Part shown: positions 20,389-30,008 of the stretch, piece by piece
Layout of the letters: each line of letters opens with the position of its first letter
Position numbering within the stretch: the first letter of the stretch is position 1
NCBI GenBank assembly: GCA_947501115.1
Contig: CANMVX010000009.1
Location: 43,957 to 107,956, forward strand
Length of the DNA: 64,000 nucleotides
DNA from: Haliscomenobacteraceae bacterium
GTDB lineage: Bacteria > Bacteroidota > Bacteroidia > Chitinophagales > Saprospiraceae
Reading direction: 5' to 3'
The notes under the pieces: model-generated
Told to the model about the DNA's origin: nothing
The model's database searches: none
The model's input: the letters and a program-made list of their open reading frames with translations, nothing else
Program-made: the position numbers and the translations under genes

Positions 20389-20483
20389 TCGGGTTTTTAA
20401 TGAAAATTACTAATTTTTCTTGCAAAAGAACTATTTGATTAGTTTTTTTTAACCAGCTAATATTGTATAACAACCGCTATTTA

Positions 20484-21371
20484 TCAGATAATCCTTTTTC
20501 TTTTAAACCATACGAAGATAAAAATCGAAATGAAACTCATTAATCCTAAAGTAAAAAAATAGCCATATTCCCAGGTTAGTTCAGGCATATTTTCAAAATT
20601 CATCCCATAAATACCGACAATAAAGGTAAGGGGGAGGAAAAATGCTGAAAATACAGTTAGCAACTTAATGGTATCGTTGGTTTTTTTTGAATTTACAGAA
20701 TGATAGGTATTGAGAAGATTATTGGCATTTTCCAAAACCTCATCGTATTTAAGGATTAACTGAAAAAGTCTGTCTTTAAAATCCTGAACGGCCGATTTAT
20801 TCTTTTTACCAACTTCCAGCTGATTCATCACATGTTGGAAAATAACCAGTAATTTTTTTGTGATACGTGTTTGCATTTTCAAATAATAAAGATCCTCCAT
20901 AGAAACCTTGGCATCATTTTTAAGAAAAATGGTGTTTTCAAATTCCTCAATCCTCTTATCTAATTCATCAAGCGGTGGTTGGTAGGTATTAAGCATTTTA
21001 TGAATGAGGAATAACAGAAGATCTTCAACCTGTGCAAAATTTGCATTAAAAGAATCAATAAAATCAAACTTAATCCTATGAATAGTAATCAATTTTTTTT
21101 CATTGTAAAAAAAGGCAATTTTACTTGAAAATTCTGTAATAGACGTTGCCCCCTGCCCCATACTGGAGGTGAAAGCTCTTAAGATTAAAAATTGATAATT
21201 TGACTCTTTTTCAAATTTAGGCAGATGCCCAGGTTCGAGGCTATCTTTAATCTGATGAAAATCCAACTGGTATTTTTCTGCTATTTCTCTAAGATCTTCT
21301 TTATTTGGATCACAAAAATCGGTCCATTCAAAATTTTCAAAAGTTCTCGAAATCATCGGTGTCGAATCCAT
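20484..21371 (-). CDS. CorA-family divalent cation transporter
   Basis: Two C-terminal TMs with GMN motif (FIVGIYGMNFENMPEL). Confidence 0.9.
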   Translation of the reverse strand: MDSTPMISRTFENFEWTDFCDPNKEDLREIAEKYQLDFHQIKDSLEPGHLPKFEKESNYQFLILRAFTSSMGQGATSITEFSSKIAFFYNEKKLITIHRIKFDFIDSFNANFAQVEDLLLFLIHKMLNTYQPPLDELDKRIEEFENTIFLKNDAKVSMEDLYYLKMQTRITKKLLVIFQHVMNQLEVGKKNKSAVQDFKDRLFQLILKYDEVLENANNLLNTYHSVNSKKTNDTIKLLTVFSAFFLPLTFIVGIYGMNFENMPELTWEYGYFFTLGLMSFISIFIFVWFKRKRII

Positions 21372-21451
21372 GGTAATAACATTTTTAAATAATATAAAGG
21401 AATTGATTATCCTGAAAATAGGCCAGTATAATCTATCTATTTCCAGGTTTT

Positions 21452-21946
21452 TTATCCAAAAAGTACTTTAAGTGTTTTTATGGTTATAAACATTTTTCCA
21501 CTATCAGGCAGCGTTAAAAAGTCATATTTTCTGTAAAAATTTTCTGACTCTTCATCCATTGGGTCAACCACTACAGCAAATGATCCTATTTTTGGGGAAA
21601 TTTCATAGCTTCTTTTTAAAGCATCGATTAACAAAAATTTTCCAATCCCTTTTCCTTGATGTTTTTTGTCCATCGCCAATCTTCCAAGTAAAGTGGTGGG
21701 GATTGAAGTATATGATTTCGGAAGTTTCTTCTGAATATGTTCCGGAAAACTATCAATAGCAATACTATTATTTGAAAGGGTGTAATATCCTTGAATGTCA
21801 TTTGTTTGGGGATCTGACAGGACAAAACAAGTAGATAATTTCCGGTTAATATCCTGCCCAGCTTGTGTTTTTAAATAATTATTTAAAAGCGCTTTGCCAC
21901 AATCGAAATTTTCACGACGGTGCTTTTTTTCCAAAAACTCAATCAC
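21452..21946 (-). CDS. GNAT acetyltransferase toxin (type II TA)
   Basis: GNAT acetyl-CoA motif (RLAMDKKHQGKGIGKFLLIDAL); overlaps upstream DUF1778 gene by 4 bp. Confidence 0.85.
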   Translation of the reverse strand: MIEFLEKKHRRENFDCGKALLNNYLKTQAGQDINRKLSTCFVLSDPQTNDIQGYYTLSNNSIAIDSFPEHIQKKLPKSYTSIPTTLLGRLAMDKKHQGKGIGKFLLIDALKRSYEISPKIGSFAVVVDPMDEESENFYRKYDFLTLPDSGKMFITIKTLKVLFG

Positions 21947-22236
21947 TTTTTAACTTTTGAGGTAAAGACATTATAGTCCTCTAAAGCATTTTTCAGTGTT
22001 TCCGATGGTATATTAGGATTTGTAATGGCATCAAAGAAAATTTGACTATCTCTTTCAGAAGATATTGTCTGTTCTTTTTCTCTTACTATTTCTTTCGCTT
22101 TTTCTTGTATTGTCAAAATCACAAAGTCAGTCAAACTTCTGTAACCACCAATAGAAGCCGCCTTCTCAAACAATTGTTTTTGCTCCCTGGAGAGCCTTGC
22201 ATTAAATCGTGCTTGTTCTTTTGGTGCAGTACTCAT
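21943..22236 (-). CDS. DUF1778 RHH-type antitoxin
   Basis: ARFNARLSREQKQLFEKAASIGGYRSLTDFVI pattern; paired with GNAT toxin. Confidence 0.85.
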   Translation of the reverse strand: MSTAPKEQARFNARLSREQKQLFEKAASIGGYRSLTDFVILTIQEKAKEIVREKEQTISSERDSQIFFDAITNPNIPSETLKNALEDYNVFTSKVKK

Positions 22237-22666
22237 GATAAATTCTTTTTACAAATGTACATAAAAAATAAGTACACTTATAAAAAGAAGAAAAAGTTGC
22301 CCATTAGAAAAATTATGGCTTTGATCTTTTGGAAAGAGACCAATAAGCTTTCACTGATTTGTCAAGATGAAGCATAGGAATGCTGCCTATTCATAAAGAT
22401 TTAAAAATAACTGGGAGTAACTAAATAATTTAATTATTTGATGGTCAAATATCTTGAACATATCTTTACTTCACAGGAAAAATAAAGGTTATTTCATCCT
22501 TATTTTTTCCTTCATTAAGTAGGCCATAAACAAAAAGAGGAAATATTTAATGGTTAAATACGTATAAATATTTGTAATTCATTAAATTATATTGAAAAAT
22601 TCGCAAACTAATTCAAAAAATGAAACAATGAAAATTTTCTGCTATTTAAATAATTGTTCTTGGTTA

Positions 22667-23011
22667 TTAAAGGAATTGATTTGTTATTCTGGCCATATCT
22701 TCCATTTCCTTATCATTTTTATGATAAATTTCAACGAAAGTAATTTTTTGTTCATCAGGAAAATAGGCATAAATTAATCTAAGACCCGAATTTACTCCTC
22801 TACCTTTTAGCGATTTACAAGCTATTTTTTTTACTTTTATGATACAGGTTTTTAAGCCTAGATTATCAATACGAAAACTAAATGGAGATCTTTCATGGGG
22901 TAGTATTTCCAAGACCTTTTTAACAACTATTAAATCTTCGTATAGCGTTCTAAATTTTTTTTATAAAATTTTCAAATCCTTTTTAAATTCCAGTAATTCA
23001 TCAAAAATCAT
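22667..23011 (-). pseudogene. RelE-like toxin interrupted by an in-frame TAA
   Basis: ATG at 23011 reads MIFDELLEFKKDLKIL*KKFRTLYEDLIVVKKVLEILPHERSP...GLRLIYAYFPDEQKITFVEIYHKNDKEMEDMARI; TAA at 22963-22961; same frame on both sides (345 bp). Confidence 0.7.
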
Positions 23012-23039
23012 TTTTCTTCTATTTCATCTGCATAATTTC

Positions 23040-23765
23040 TCACTGAAAAGGGAGCTTCTCTGTAAAAAGCAAATCCTTATGAGCATAGTTACTTATGGCT
23101 AGCGCTGACCAATCACTCATTTGCTCAATTACCCTATCCAGCGTTTCCTTCTCACTTGCTTTTAATTCAGTAAGATTGGCTTTTTGTAATGGCAAATAGC
23201 GCGTTTGTGGAGAATGATGATACACAGTTTTTACTCTCTGCAATTGCCCTACATCAATCAACTGAGTAATAATTATATCTAACTTTTGTGGAACAGGTCC
23301 ATAAGGTAATTTAAGATATATGGCACCTGTCAGATGTTCCTCATATAATTCATAATAATTGAAATCAGAGAAGTATAAAAGTTTACTAAGTACCGTTTCA
23401 CCAACATTTGGCTTACCCGCACAACGCTCAAGAATGTATAATAATATATTTTTGAATTTATGGACTTGAAGGGTAGGTTCGGAAATTCGTTCTTTTAATT
23501 TTTCTGACTTTTTATCCTCATTCGTAGGTTTATCTTGGTCAATGCAGAACTCTTTTGCCATAAAATGATCTAAAGAAAACCTTAATATTTGTGAAAGTTT
23601 TTGTAGTTCCAAAATGTCAACCCCTCTATTACCTAATTCAATTTTAGCTATTGAAGATCTGGAAATTTCAACATTTTTTGCCAATTCATCTTGGGAAAAT
23701 CCTCTCCTTTTGCGAAGTTCGGCTAAGCGCTGGCCAATTTGCTTTGGTGAAAAATTTTGACTCAT
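23040..23765 (-). CDS. XRE-HTH plus Panacea (DUF4065) antitoxin
   Basis: N-terminal HTH (IGQRLAELRKRRGFSQDELAKNVEISRSSIAKIELGNR); C-terminal VLSKLLYFSDFNYYELYEEHLTGAIYLKLPYGPVPQKL typical of Panacea/DUF4065. Confidence 0.85.
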   Translation of the reverse strand: MSQNFSPKQIGQRLAELRKRRGFSQDELAKNVEISRSSIAKIELGNRGVDILELQKLSQILRFSLDHFMAKEFCIDQDKPTNEDKKSEKLKERISEPTLQVHKFKNILLYILERCAGKPNVGETVLSKLLYFSDFNYYELYEEHLTGAIYLKLPYGPVPQKLDIIITQLIDVGQLQRVKTVYHHSPQTRYLPLQKANLTELKASEKETLDRVIEQMSDWSALAISNYAHKDLLFTEKLPFQ

Positions 23766-23865
23766 TTCAATTTTGTATTAATCTTTTAAACGTACCAAAC
23801 CCAAGAAATGGTTCATATTAGCACAAATAATTGTTCTAATATGAATAAACAAAATGCTGTAATGA

Positions 23866-24009
23866 TCAATGGACATGTGACGCCAAGGGGTCAAGTATGA
23901 AATGTGGGAATTGTGCCGCCAGGGGCTAAAGGGGATTTTGGGGGAAATTGTGCCGCCAGGGACTAAATAATCTATAGACATGTGACCCCAAGGGGTCAGG
24001 TATGAAATG
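23866..24009. repeat. Nested short repeats in R-S-S-R order
   Basis: R: GACATGTGAC[G/C]CCAAGGGGTCA[A/G]GTATGAAATG at ~23870 and ~23976; S: AATTGTGCCGCCAGGG[G/A]CTAAA at ~23909 and ~23946. The second R contains the perfect inverted repeat TGACCCC-AA-GGGGTCA. Confidence 0.75.
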
Positions 24010-24047
24010 GGTATTTTTTTTAGGACGGGTGCGAATGCCAAGCGCCC

Positions 24048-25610
24048 CTACATGGCATACATGATGATTTCCTTATTATTAACTATATGTACCTCCCTGC
24101 GGATACGGTCCTCCCAGGATAATTCTGCCACACTTTTCTTTTCGAGAAATACCATGTATCCTGTTTTTTGACCCAATCGGTCCAGATAACGGGCTAATTG
24201 CTGAATGCCATGTGGTTCGGAACGAGCGTCGTGGTGCATTTTTATTTCTATCGTTATTACTTGTTCCTTCCAGAAAATGACTAGATCTGTCCGTCCATTT
24301 CCTGTGGCCATCTCCCTTTCGATGCGTCCTCCCCCATTGATAATCCGTTGCAAAAAAGCCATCAGAAATAATTGATGTCCCGCTTCTTGGTATTTATACC
24401 TATCAATCCACGATTCTGAATTCCATCGGTAAAAATCTGTGAATGCGTCTAGTAATTTGTCCATATTCAGCGAACCGTCAGTATTTAGGTACCAACTCGT
24501 CTGGGCGATGTCCTGATTGATACTAACTGAAAAGCCTATAGTCAGAATGCGGGTTATGATTTCTCTGTATATCGGATTGGCAAATTGGATGGGATTGCCC
24601 GTGCTGATAATACCCAAATCGCGACAATATCGGATGGCATCATCTGCTCCATCAAAAGCGGGAGAATCACCTGTGATGATACTCATGATAATAGGCCGTA
24701 CCCGGGGATCATCTATTTTGTCCGCCAAACTGTCTAGGTGGGTTTGACGCTGTTCTATAAGCCTCTCCTTCGCCAGTTCAATCATGTCCAGGGTGATTTC
24801 GCGCGAATTATCATTCTTTAGAATCTCCCTTACTACCTCATTGGCCAGTGCGTTGGTCAACCAGGGTTGTCCGCCAGAATAGTCGTATAACTTTTCCAGT
24901 ACCTCTTCAGAGAAAACCTGTCCAGTATCCTGGGTATGTTGGTCCAATAATCCACGTACTTCTTCCCTTGAAAATGCGGGTAGGAAAAAAGATTTTGCTT
25001 TAATGTTAAATGGGGAACCTGAACCTATCGATGGATTATCTGCACGTGCCCGCATGCGAAAATCACGAATATCTCTAAGTCCTACCAAAGCGATAGACTG
25101 AGGAAAATGATCAGGGCGGGTCTGAAAACCATCCCGTAATTGACGTAAAGTAGAAATAAGCACGTCGTCATAGAGAGCGTCCACCTCATCAAGTAATAAA
25201 ACCAAGGGTTTATCCAGTGTATCGCACCAATCGGTAAGATAATCACCCAACATGGATGAGCCGGAAATATACTTCGCAATATCCGGAGGTAGATGGTCTG
25301 TACCAATAAACAACTTAGACGTTTTAGCTAAGGCCTTGATAAAATTAATATTCGCTACCTCCACAGAGATACTGGTATAACCTGCTGATTCAAGAGAACA
25401 TACTACAGCAACATAATTCCCTTTCTTATTCAGCCGATGCGCTAAAGCGTGTAAAAAAGTGGTTTTACCTGTTTGCCGGGGCGCATGAATGAGAAAATAT
25501 TGCTTCGAATTGATCAAATTCAATATATTATCATACATATTCCGAAACGGATCTACCATGTAGTGATCTTCAGCTTTACATAACCCGGTGGTGTTAAAGA
25601 ATCTTTTCAT
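24048..25610 (-). CDS. AAA-like ATPase with C-terminal PD-(D/E)XK-like region
   Basis: Walker A-like APRQTGKTTFL, Walker B LVLLLDEVD; C-terminal GNGRTDLVIFWKEQVITIEIKM resembles PD-(D/E)XK. Confidence 0.8.
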   Translation of the reverse strand: MKRFFNTTGLCKAEDHYMVDPFRNMYDNILNLINSKQYFLIHAPRQTGKTTFLHALAHRLNKKGNYVAVVCSLESAGYTSISVEVANINFIKALAKTSKLFIGTDHLPPDIAKYISGSSMLGDYLTDWCDTLDKPLVLLLDEVDALYDDVLISTLRQLRDGFQTRPDHFPQSIALVGLRDIRDFRMRARADNPSIGSGSPFNIKAKSFFLPAFSREEVRGLLDQHTQDTGQVFSEEVLEKLYDYSGGQPWLTNALANEVVREILKNDNSREITLDMIELAKERLIEQRQTHLDSLADKIDDPRVRPIIMSIITGDSPAFDGADDAIRYCRDLGIISTGNPIQFANPIYREIITRILTIGFSVSINQDIAQTSWYLNTDGSLNMDKLLDAFTDFYRWNSESWIDRYKYQEAGHQLFLMAFLQRIINGGGRIEREMATGNGRTDLVIFWKEQVITIEIKMHHDARSEPHGIQQLARYLDRLGQKTGYMVFLEKKSVAELSWEDRIRREVHIVNNKEIIMYAM

Positions 25611-25690
25611 TTTCCAAAGATACGCCTTTTGGGCGTAGGAAGTGCTATCAAGTTGAGTCGGTGGTTGGGAACTGAGTGCGCAGCAGCCAG

Positions 25691-26082
25691 GTTTTTGAAT
25701 CAGGATTTTCAGGATTTCGAGGATTAACTATAACGTCTCCGGTTTGGGTGGGAAGGTTATCATAAAATGGTGCTATCATTTCGAAGCCTCTCGCCGCTGC
25801 GTTACGCATCGGCGAAAAGGATGATAAAAAGTAATCATCTACAAATAACCCTTATGCTTAAACCAAAGACGTCCTCTGTAATCCTCGAAATCCTGTAAAT
25901 CCTGATTCAAAACCTAGGGTAGCCGGTAAATTTATATTGAAACCTATCGGGAAGAAGACGCGAGGCATCGCGTCTCTACAGAAAAAAGGTATAAAAAGTA
26001 ATCCTCTATGAATCAACATTACACCCAAACCAAAGACGCCCTCTGTAATTCTGGAAATCCTGAAAATCCTGATTCAAAACCA
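25691..26082. repeat. Dispersed direct and inverted repeats (AATCCTG..AAATCCTGATTCAAAAC family)
   Basis: Direct copies at ~25860-25914 and ~26027-26082 (about 167 bp apart); inverted copy at 25691-25726; an extra GACGCGA-GGCA-TCGCGTC hairpin at 25957-25974. Confidence 0.75.
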
Positions 26083-26248
26083 GTTACAGACAAATACAAT
26101 TTTGAACCAATAAATGTATCAAAGTTGCTGGGGTCGCCAAAATTGGAGTTATTTTTATATGAAAAAACACCCATAAAGACAGATTATTAATTGTCTTTAT
26201 GGGTGTTTAATTCAATTCAGAGAAAAGAAAAATGTAAGATTTGAATAA

Positions 26249-27124
26249 TCAATCTTTTACACAACGAATGGATGCGCCATAACGCTTTTCAGTTCGAGTC
26301 CTATCTACTCCATCCCAAGCAAAAATCAACAGACGGAACAAAGCTTCTTGATTATTAAGGTCATATGTAGTAGTACTCCAGAAAAAACCATTGATATTAA
26401 GGTTGCCAACCATACCATGCAAAACATTCCCTACTTGGCTCCTGCGAAAACCACCTCCTTTAGCAGAAAAGCCACTTGCGTTAGTACCTGTACTTGGAAA
26501 ATTCCAATAGTTGGTACCAGCTGTTTTCATCTCTCCACCTGCAGTAGTGCTCTGTGTCTGTGTTGAAGTAGTATAAGATGTATCTGCTCCTGAATCTATA
26601 AATTTTACTAATTTATTCCATTCAGAATCTGTTGGAACGTGCCAACCAGAAGGGCAGATACCTCTTGAATCAGTAGCAGCATACCAATTGTACAAATATC
26701 CATAAGTTCCCACATATCCGCTTACACCAACATAATCTGTACGTGCTCCAATCGCCGACGTTCCCCAGGTACTGTTTGAAGAGTCAGGAATGATATCGTT
26801 ATTATTATACTTGGTAACTTTCAAATTCTCCTTTGTCCAACACTGAGTGCCAATGGCAACTGTGTTATAGATATTACCATCAATATCTGTAACTGTTGAA
26901 GTTGGACAAACAGGTGGCACAGGTGGCACACAAGGAACCCCCGGACAATTTTCCAACGCCGCTTTCTTCCAGCGTACTTTTAATTCCTCTATGCGCATAT
27001 CATTGGATATGCCAGGCTTCATTTTTGAATCCAGTATTACAGGTTCCTGCGCTTCAAGTGTCACCTGTATAAGGAAAAACGTAAAAAATAACGACACCCA
27101 GATTAAAGGTTGTTTTCGATTCAT
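26249..27124 (-). CDS. Exported FISUMP-domain protein
   Basis: TVTDIDGNIYNTVAIGTQCWTKENLKVTKYNNNDIIP...YLYNWYAATDSRGICPSGWHVPTDSEWNKL...GASIRCVKD. Confidence 0.88.
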   Translation of the reverse strand: MNRKQPLIWVSLFFTFFLIQVTLEAQEPVILDSKMKPGISNDMRIEELKVRWKKAALENCPGVPCVPPVPPVCPTSTVTDIDGNIYNTVAIGTQCWTKENLKVTKYNNNDIIPDSSNSTWGTSAIGARTDYVGVSGYVGTYGYLYNWYAATDSRGICPSGWHVPTDSEWNKLVKFIDSGADTSYTTSTQTQSTTAGGEMKTAGTNYWNFPSTGTNASGFSAKGGGFRRSQVGNVLHGMVGNLNINGFFWSTTTYDLNNQEALFRLLIFAWDGVDRTRTEKRYGASIRCVKD

Positions 27125-27357
27125 CGTAAAATATTTTAGTATTATTCAATACCCAAATATTTCAATAAACCACCTTCACATAGAGGAAAAAGGAATATAA
27201 TTTTATCCTTATTTTTTCCTTCGTATTAAAACGACAAACAAAATGAAGGAAAATATTTAATTTTAAATATGTATAATACATTGATTTAAAATTATTTAAT
27301 ATAAATTAAATACAAACAAAAAAAGGATAAATGAAAGCTGTTTAAGCTCTACTAAGA

Positions 27358-29025
27358 CTAATCTCTCCATTGCGATTTCTTTCTGCTATTTATCCTTTCT
27401 TCCTTTAAGATTTCGATTAAACGTTTGGGTGCGATATCGTAATGTTGATTAAAAACCTTATAAAAGACATTTTTTGTCAGCCCGGAATCTTCCCTCAGTT
27501 TATCGACATTAATAGTATCTATATTTTCAATGATATAATGTTCAATTTTACTCATGTCGTATTTTCCAATACCTTCGTAGGATTTTTCCTCAATGAATGG
27601 CTCGTTTTTTTCGTCAACGGGTATATCAATCTTATGTCGATTGTTTAATTTCCTATTCATATAAATGACCAGAAATAGGATTATACCCACTGCCAGTATT
27701 AGTAAAAACTTATATATGTTTATATGATTTTCCTCAACAAATTCATTTTGATTTGTCCATTCAGAGGTAAAAAAGGCAGTTGGGGAGAATGTCACATAAC
27801 CATCCGTAGTGCCAAAATAGAATTTATCCTCATTTTTAAAACTTGATCTTTTATTAAATTCAAAATCTTTCATAAAGAGATCGGAAGATGCAGTATTAAC
27901 ATTAAAGCGAACTAATCCCAGTTTCGTGCCAATCCATAAAAAATTAAACTCATCCAATTCTAATGAAAAAATTTCTTTGTTTTCGTAAACCGTATTTTGA
28001 AAACAATTTATTAATCTATCATTTTGGGCATCATATTTCAATAAACCTCTCGACGTAGCCAAAAAAATGTTGTCATTCATTTTAGTTATATCATTACATT
28101 CTATGTTAGATGGTAAATTTTCAATGTTTTTATAATTTCCATTTTTGACAGTAAAAACACTTTCATAACCTAAAATGTATAATTTATCTTCAATAATTCT
28201 AAAATTATTAACCATTTTATTTATTGGCGTAGCTTCTAACTTCTTATTATCAGCAAAATAAAACAAGCCTTTAGAACCTCCAATCCACCACTTTTCTTCA
28301 AAATAAAAGATACAGGAAATTTCACCAATAGCATTTGAAATAACATCTTCAAAAGCCAAAGCAAATTTATTGGAAAGCATATCGTAAGAATATAATTCCC
28401 ATATACCCGCAAAATATAATTTATTACCCTTCTTAAAAATATTAGAACCAACTATTAAAAAATCAGGTCCAATTTTTACCCCATTTTTAAAAAACCCGGA
28501 ATAACTATTTACGTATAAATCATTTCCAACTTTTAAAATACCTCTGGTTGAAATCTGCTTTAGATCTCTTTCAAAAAAATCAGTAACAATGAACTTATAT
28601 AAAAATTTTGAACCGTTAGAAACCCAATAGTGATTCTGTTTATCCTTATAATATATCCCATAGTTCTCTGTACCCTTTTTAGCCAGATACTTATTCCATA
28701 CAAAATTTTGATTTTTACTAAACTTAATCTTTACATTTAATTTATTCAGTTTGTTTATAGAAGTAAATTTTCCGTCTTGAAAAAAAATCTCATCATCAGC
28801 TGCAATCTTGATATTGGTCTTTTCTAAATTTTCATTTTTAAGCTTAAAAACCTGATCACCTAATTGAATAAAAATTTCACCCTCTTCATTTTGAACCATG
28901 CTTTGAATAGGAGTTCCTAAATCCTTTATTCCCACCAACAATGTATCCGTGGCAAATAAATGGAAAGACAGGATAAAAAACAAAAATGTCAGAGTTAGTT
29001 TTAGATTCATATTATTTTTTGACAC
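27358..29025 (-). CDS. Membrane one-component regulator: beta-propeller sensor + TM + partial AraC-like HTH
   Basis: Propeller-like repeats (FLWIGTKLGLVRFN), TM (IYKFLLILAVGIILFLVIYM), C-terminal INVDKLREDSGLTKNVFYKVFNQHYDIAPKRLIEILKEER. Confidence 0.65.
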   Translation of the reverse strand: MSKNNMNLKLTLTFLFFILSFHLFATDTLLVGIKDLGTPIQSMVQNEEGEIFIQLGDQVFKLKNENLEKTNIKIAADDEIFFQDGKFTSINKLNKLNVKIKFSKNQNFVWNKYLAKKGTENYGIYYKDKQNHYWVSNGSKFLYKFIVTDFFERDLKQISTRGILKVGNDLYVNSYSGFFKNGVKIGPDFLIVGSNIFKKGNKLYFAGIWELYSYDMLSNKFALAFEDVISNAIGEISCIFYFEEKWWIGGSKGLFYFADNKKLEATPINKMVNNFRIIEDKLYILGYESVFTVKNGNYKNIENLPSNIECNDITKMNDNIFLATSRGLLKYDAQNDRLINCFQNTVYENKEIFSLELDEFNFLWIGTKLGLVRFNVNTASSDLFMKDFEFNKRSSFKNEDKFYFGTTDGYVTFSPTAFFTSEWTNQNEFVEENHINIYKFLLILAVGIILFLVIYMNRKLNNRHKIDIPVDEKNEPFIEEKSYEGIGKYDMSKIEHYIIENIDTINVDKLREDSGLTKNVFYKVFNQHYDIAPKRLIEILKEERINSRKKSQWRD

Positions 29026-29175
29026 ATATTCAACTAGGAGCGTTTAGTTTAGCCTACAGATTTATTAAACTTGTAGATATGCTTTTTACAAATTTAAAAA
29101 AAATAGCATTTACTATGAATGCTTTTTATTTAAAGTTTCATCATTGCAATGAACATTATAAAAATTTATACTGTC

Positions 29176-29508
29176 TTAAAATTTTCGCACAAATTCTGAT
29201 TTCAAAGCCATTGATCCAAATTCGTCGATTTTACAATCAATATTATGATCACTTTCAGGGTTTAGCCTGATATTTTTAACCTTTGTACCTGCTTTAATAG
29301 GTTTTGGAGAACCCTTAACTGGCAAATTTTTAATCACTATTACTGAATCTCCATTTTTAAGTTCGTTCCCGTTCGAATCAACAATTTTAATGATTTTTGC
29401 ATCAACAAATTCATTAGGATTCCACTCAAATCCACATTCAGGACATGTATAGATTTCATCTCCTGAGGGGTAGGCATATTGCGATTCACATTTTGGACAA
29501 GCTTTCAT
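29176..29508 (-). CDS. PhnA/YjdM-like zinc-ribbon protein
   Basis: [26 protein letters not shown]...[39 protein letters not shown]. Confidence 0.88.
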   Translation of the reverse strand: MKACPKCESQYAYPSGDEIYTCPECGFEWNPNEFVDAKIIKIVDSNGNELKNGDSVIVIKNLPVKGSPKPIKAGTKVKNIRLNPESDHNIDCKIDEFGSMALKSEFVRKF

Positions 29509-29913
29509 TTAGCGATGGTTTAAACACTACTTAACGATGATGTTAAAACATCATTTCGTTTATAATGACTATTTAAAAATCTGTACTAAAAAGGTAAATT
29601 TAGATATTTTTTCCGGATAAAATCTTCTCATAATGATCCTGCAACTGGCTTATCGTTAAAAATATGAATCTGTTCCTCCTTGTTTTTAAATACAGCGAAA
29701 GAAGCTTAGAAATAACACAGGAAATGTGGTGGGTGTTTTTACAGGTAAAATAAAAAAGGTTCTGCTGCCTACGAAAACCAAGTTAGATAATCCTTATTTT
29801 TCATACCCCAAAATTTTCCATTTTATTTGATTTACACCAATGGTAAAAAATAAAAAATCATTCATCCTTTTTTTTAACTTACATTTGATGTTAACTAAAA
29901 ATTAATTAGCTCT

Positions 29914-30006
29914 GTAGTTGAATTGACTTTTGCGGATAAAAAATTGGAAAACCTGGCTAATTATGTTGTTAGGAAATTGACCGGAAACTACCACAAAGAA
30001 AAATAA
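29914..30006 (+). pseudogene. HigB-like toxin remnant
   Basis: Frame reads VVELTFADKKLENLANYVVRKLTGNYHKEK* immediately before the HigA-like gene; looks like N- and C-terminal pieces of HigB with the middle missing, no ATG. Confidence 0.5.
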
Positions 30007-30008
30007 AC

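Noticed and set aside
22042-22377. Plus-strand 111-aa ORF
   Set aside because: Mostly antisense to the DUF1778 antitoxin; KKKK-rich tail from AT-rich intergenic DNA.
23778-24041. ORF of 87 aa with repeated peptide SYLTPW.HMSID
   Set aside because: It is a translation of the nested palindromic nucleotide repeats; no recognisable protein features.
25691-26082. Possible CRISPR array
   Set aside because: Only two direct copies ~167 bp apart with degenerate sequence and no cas genes in the window.
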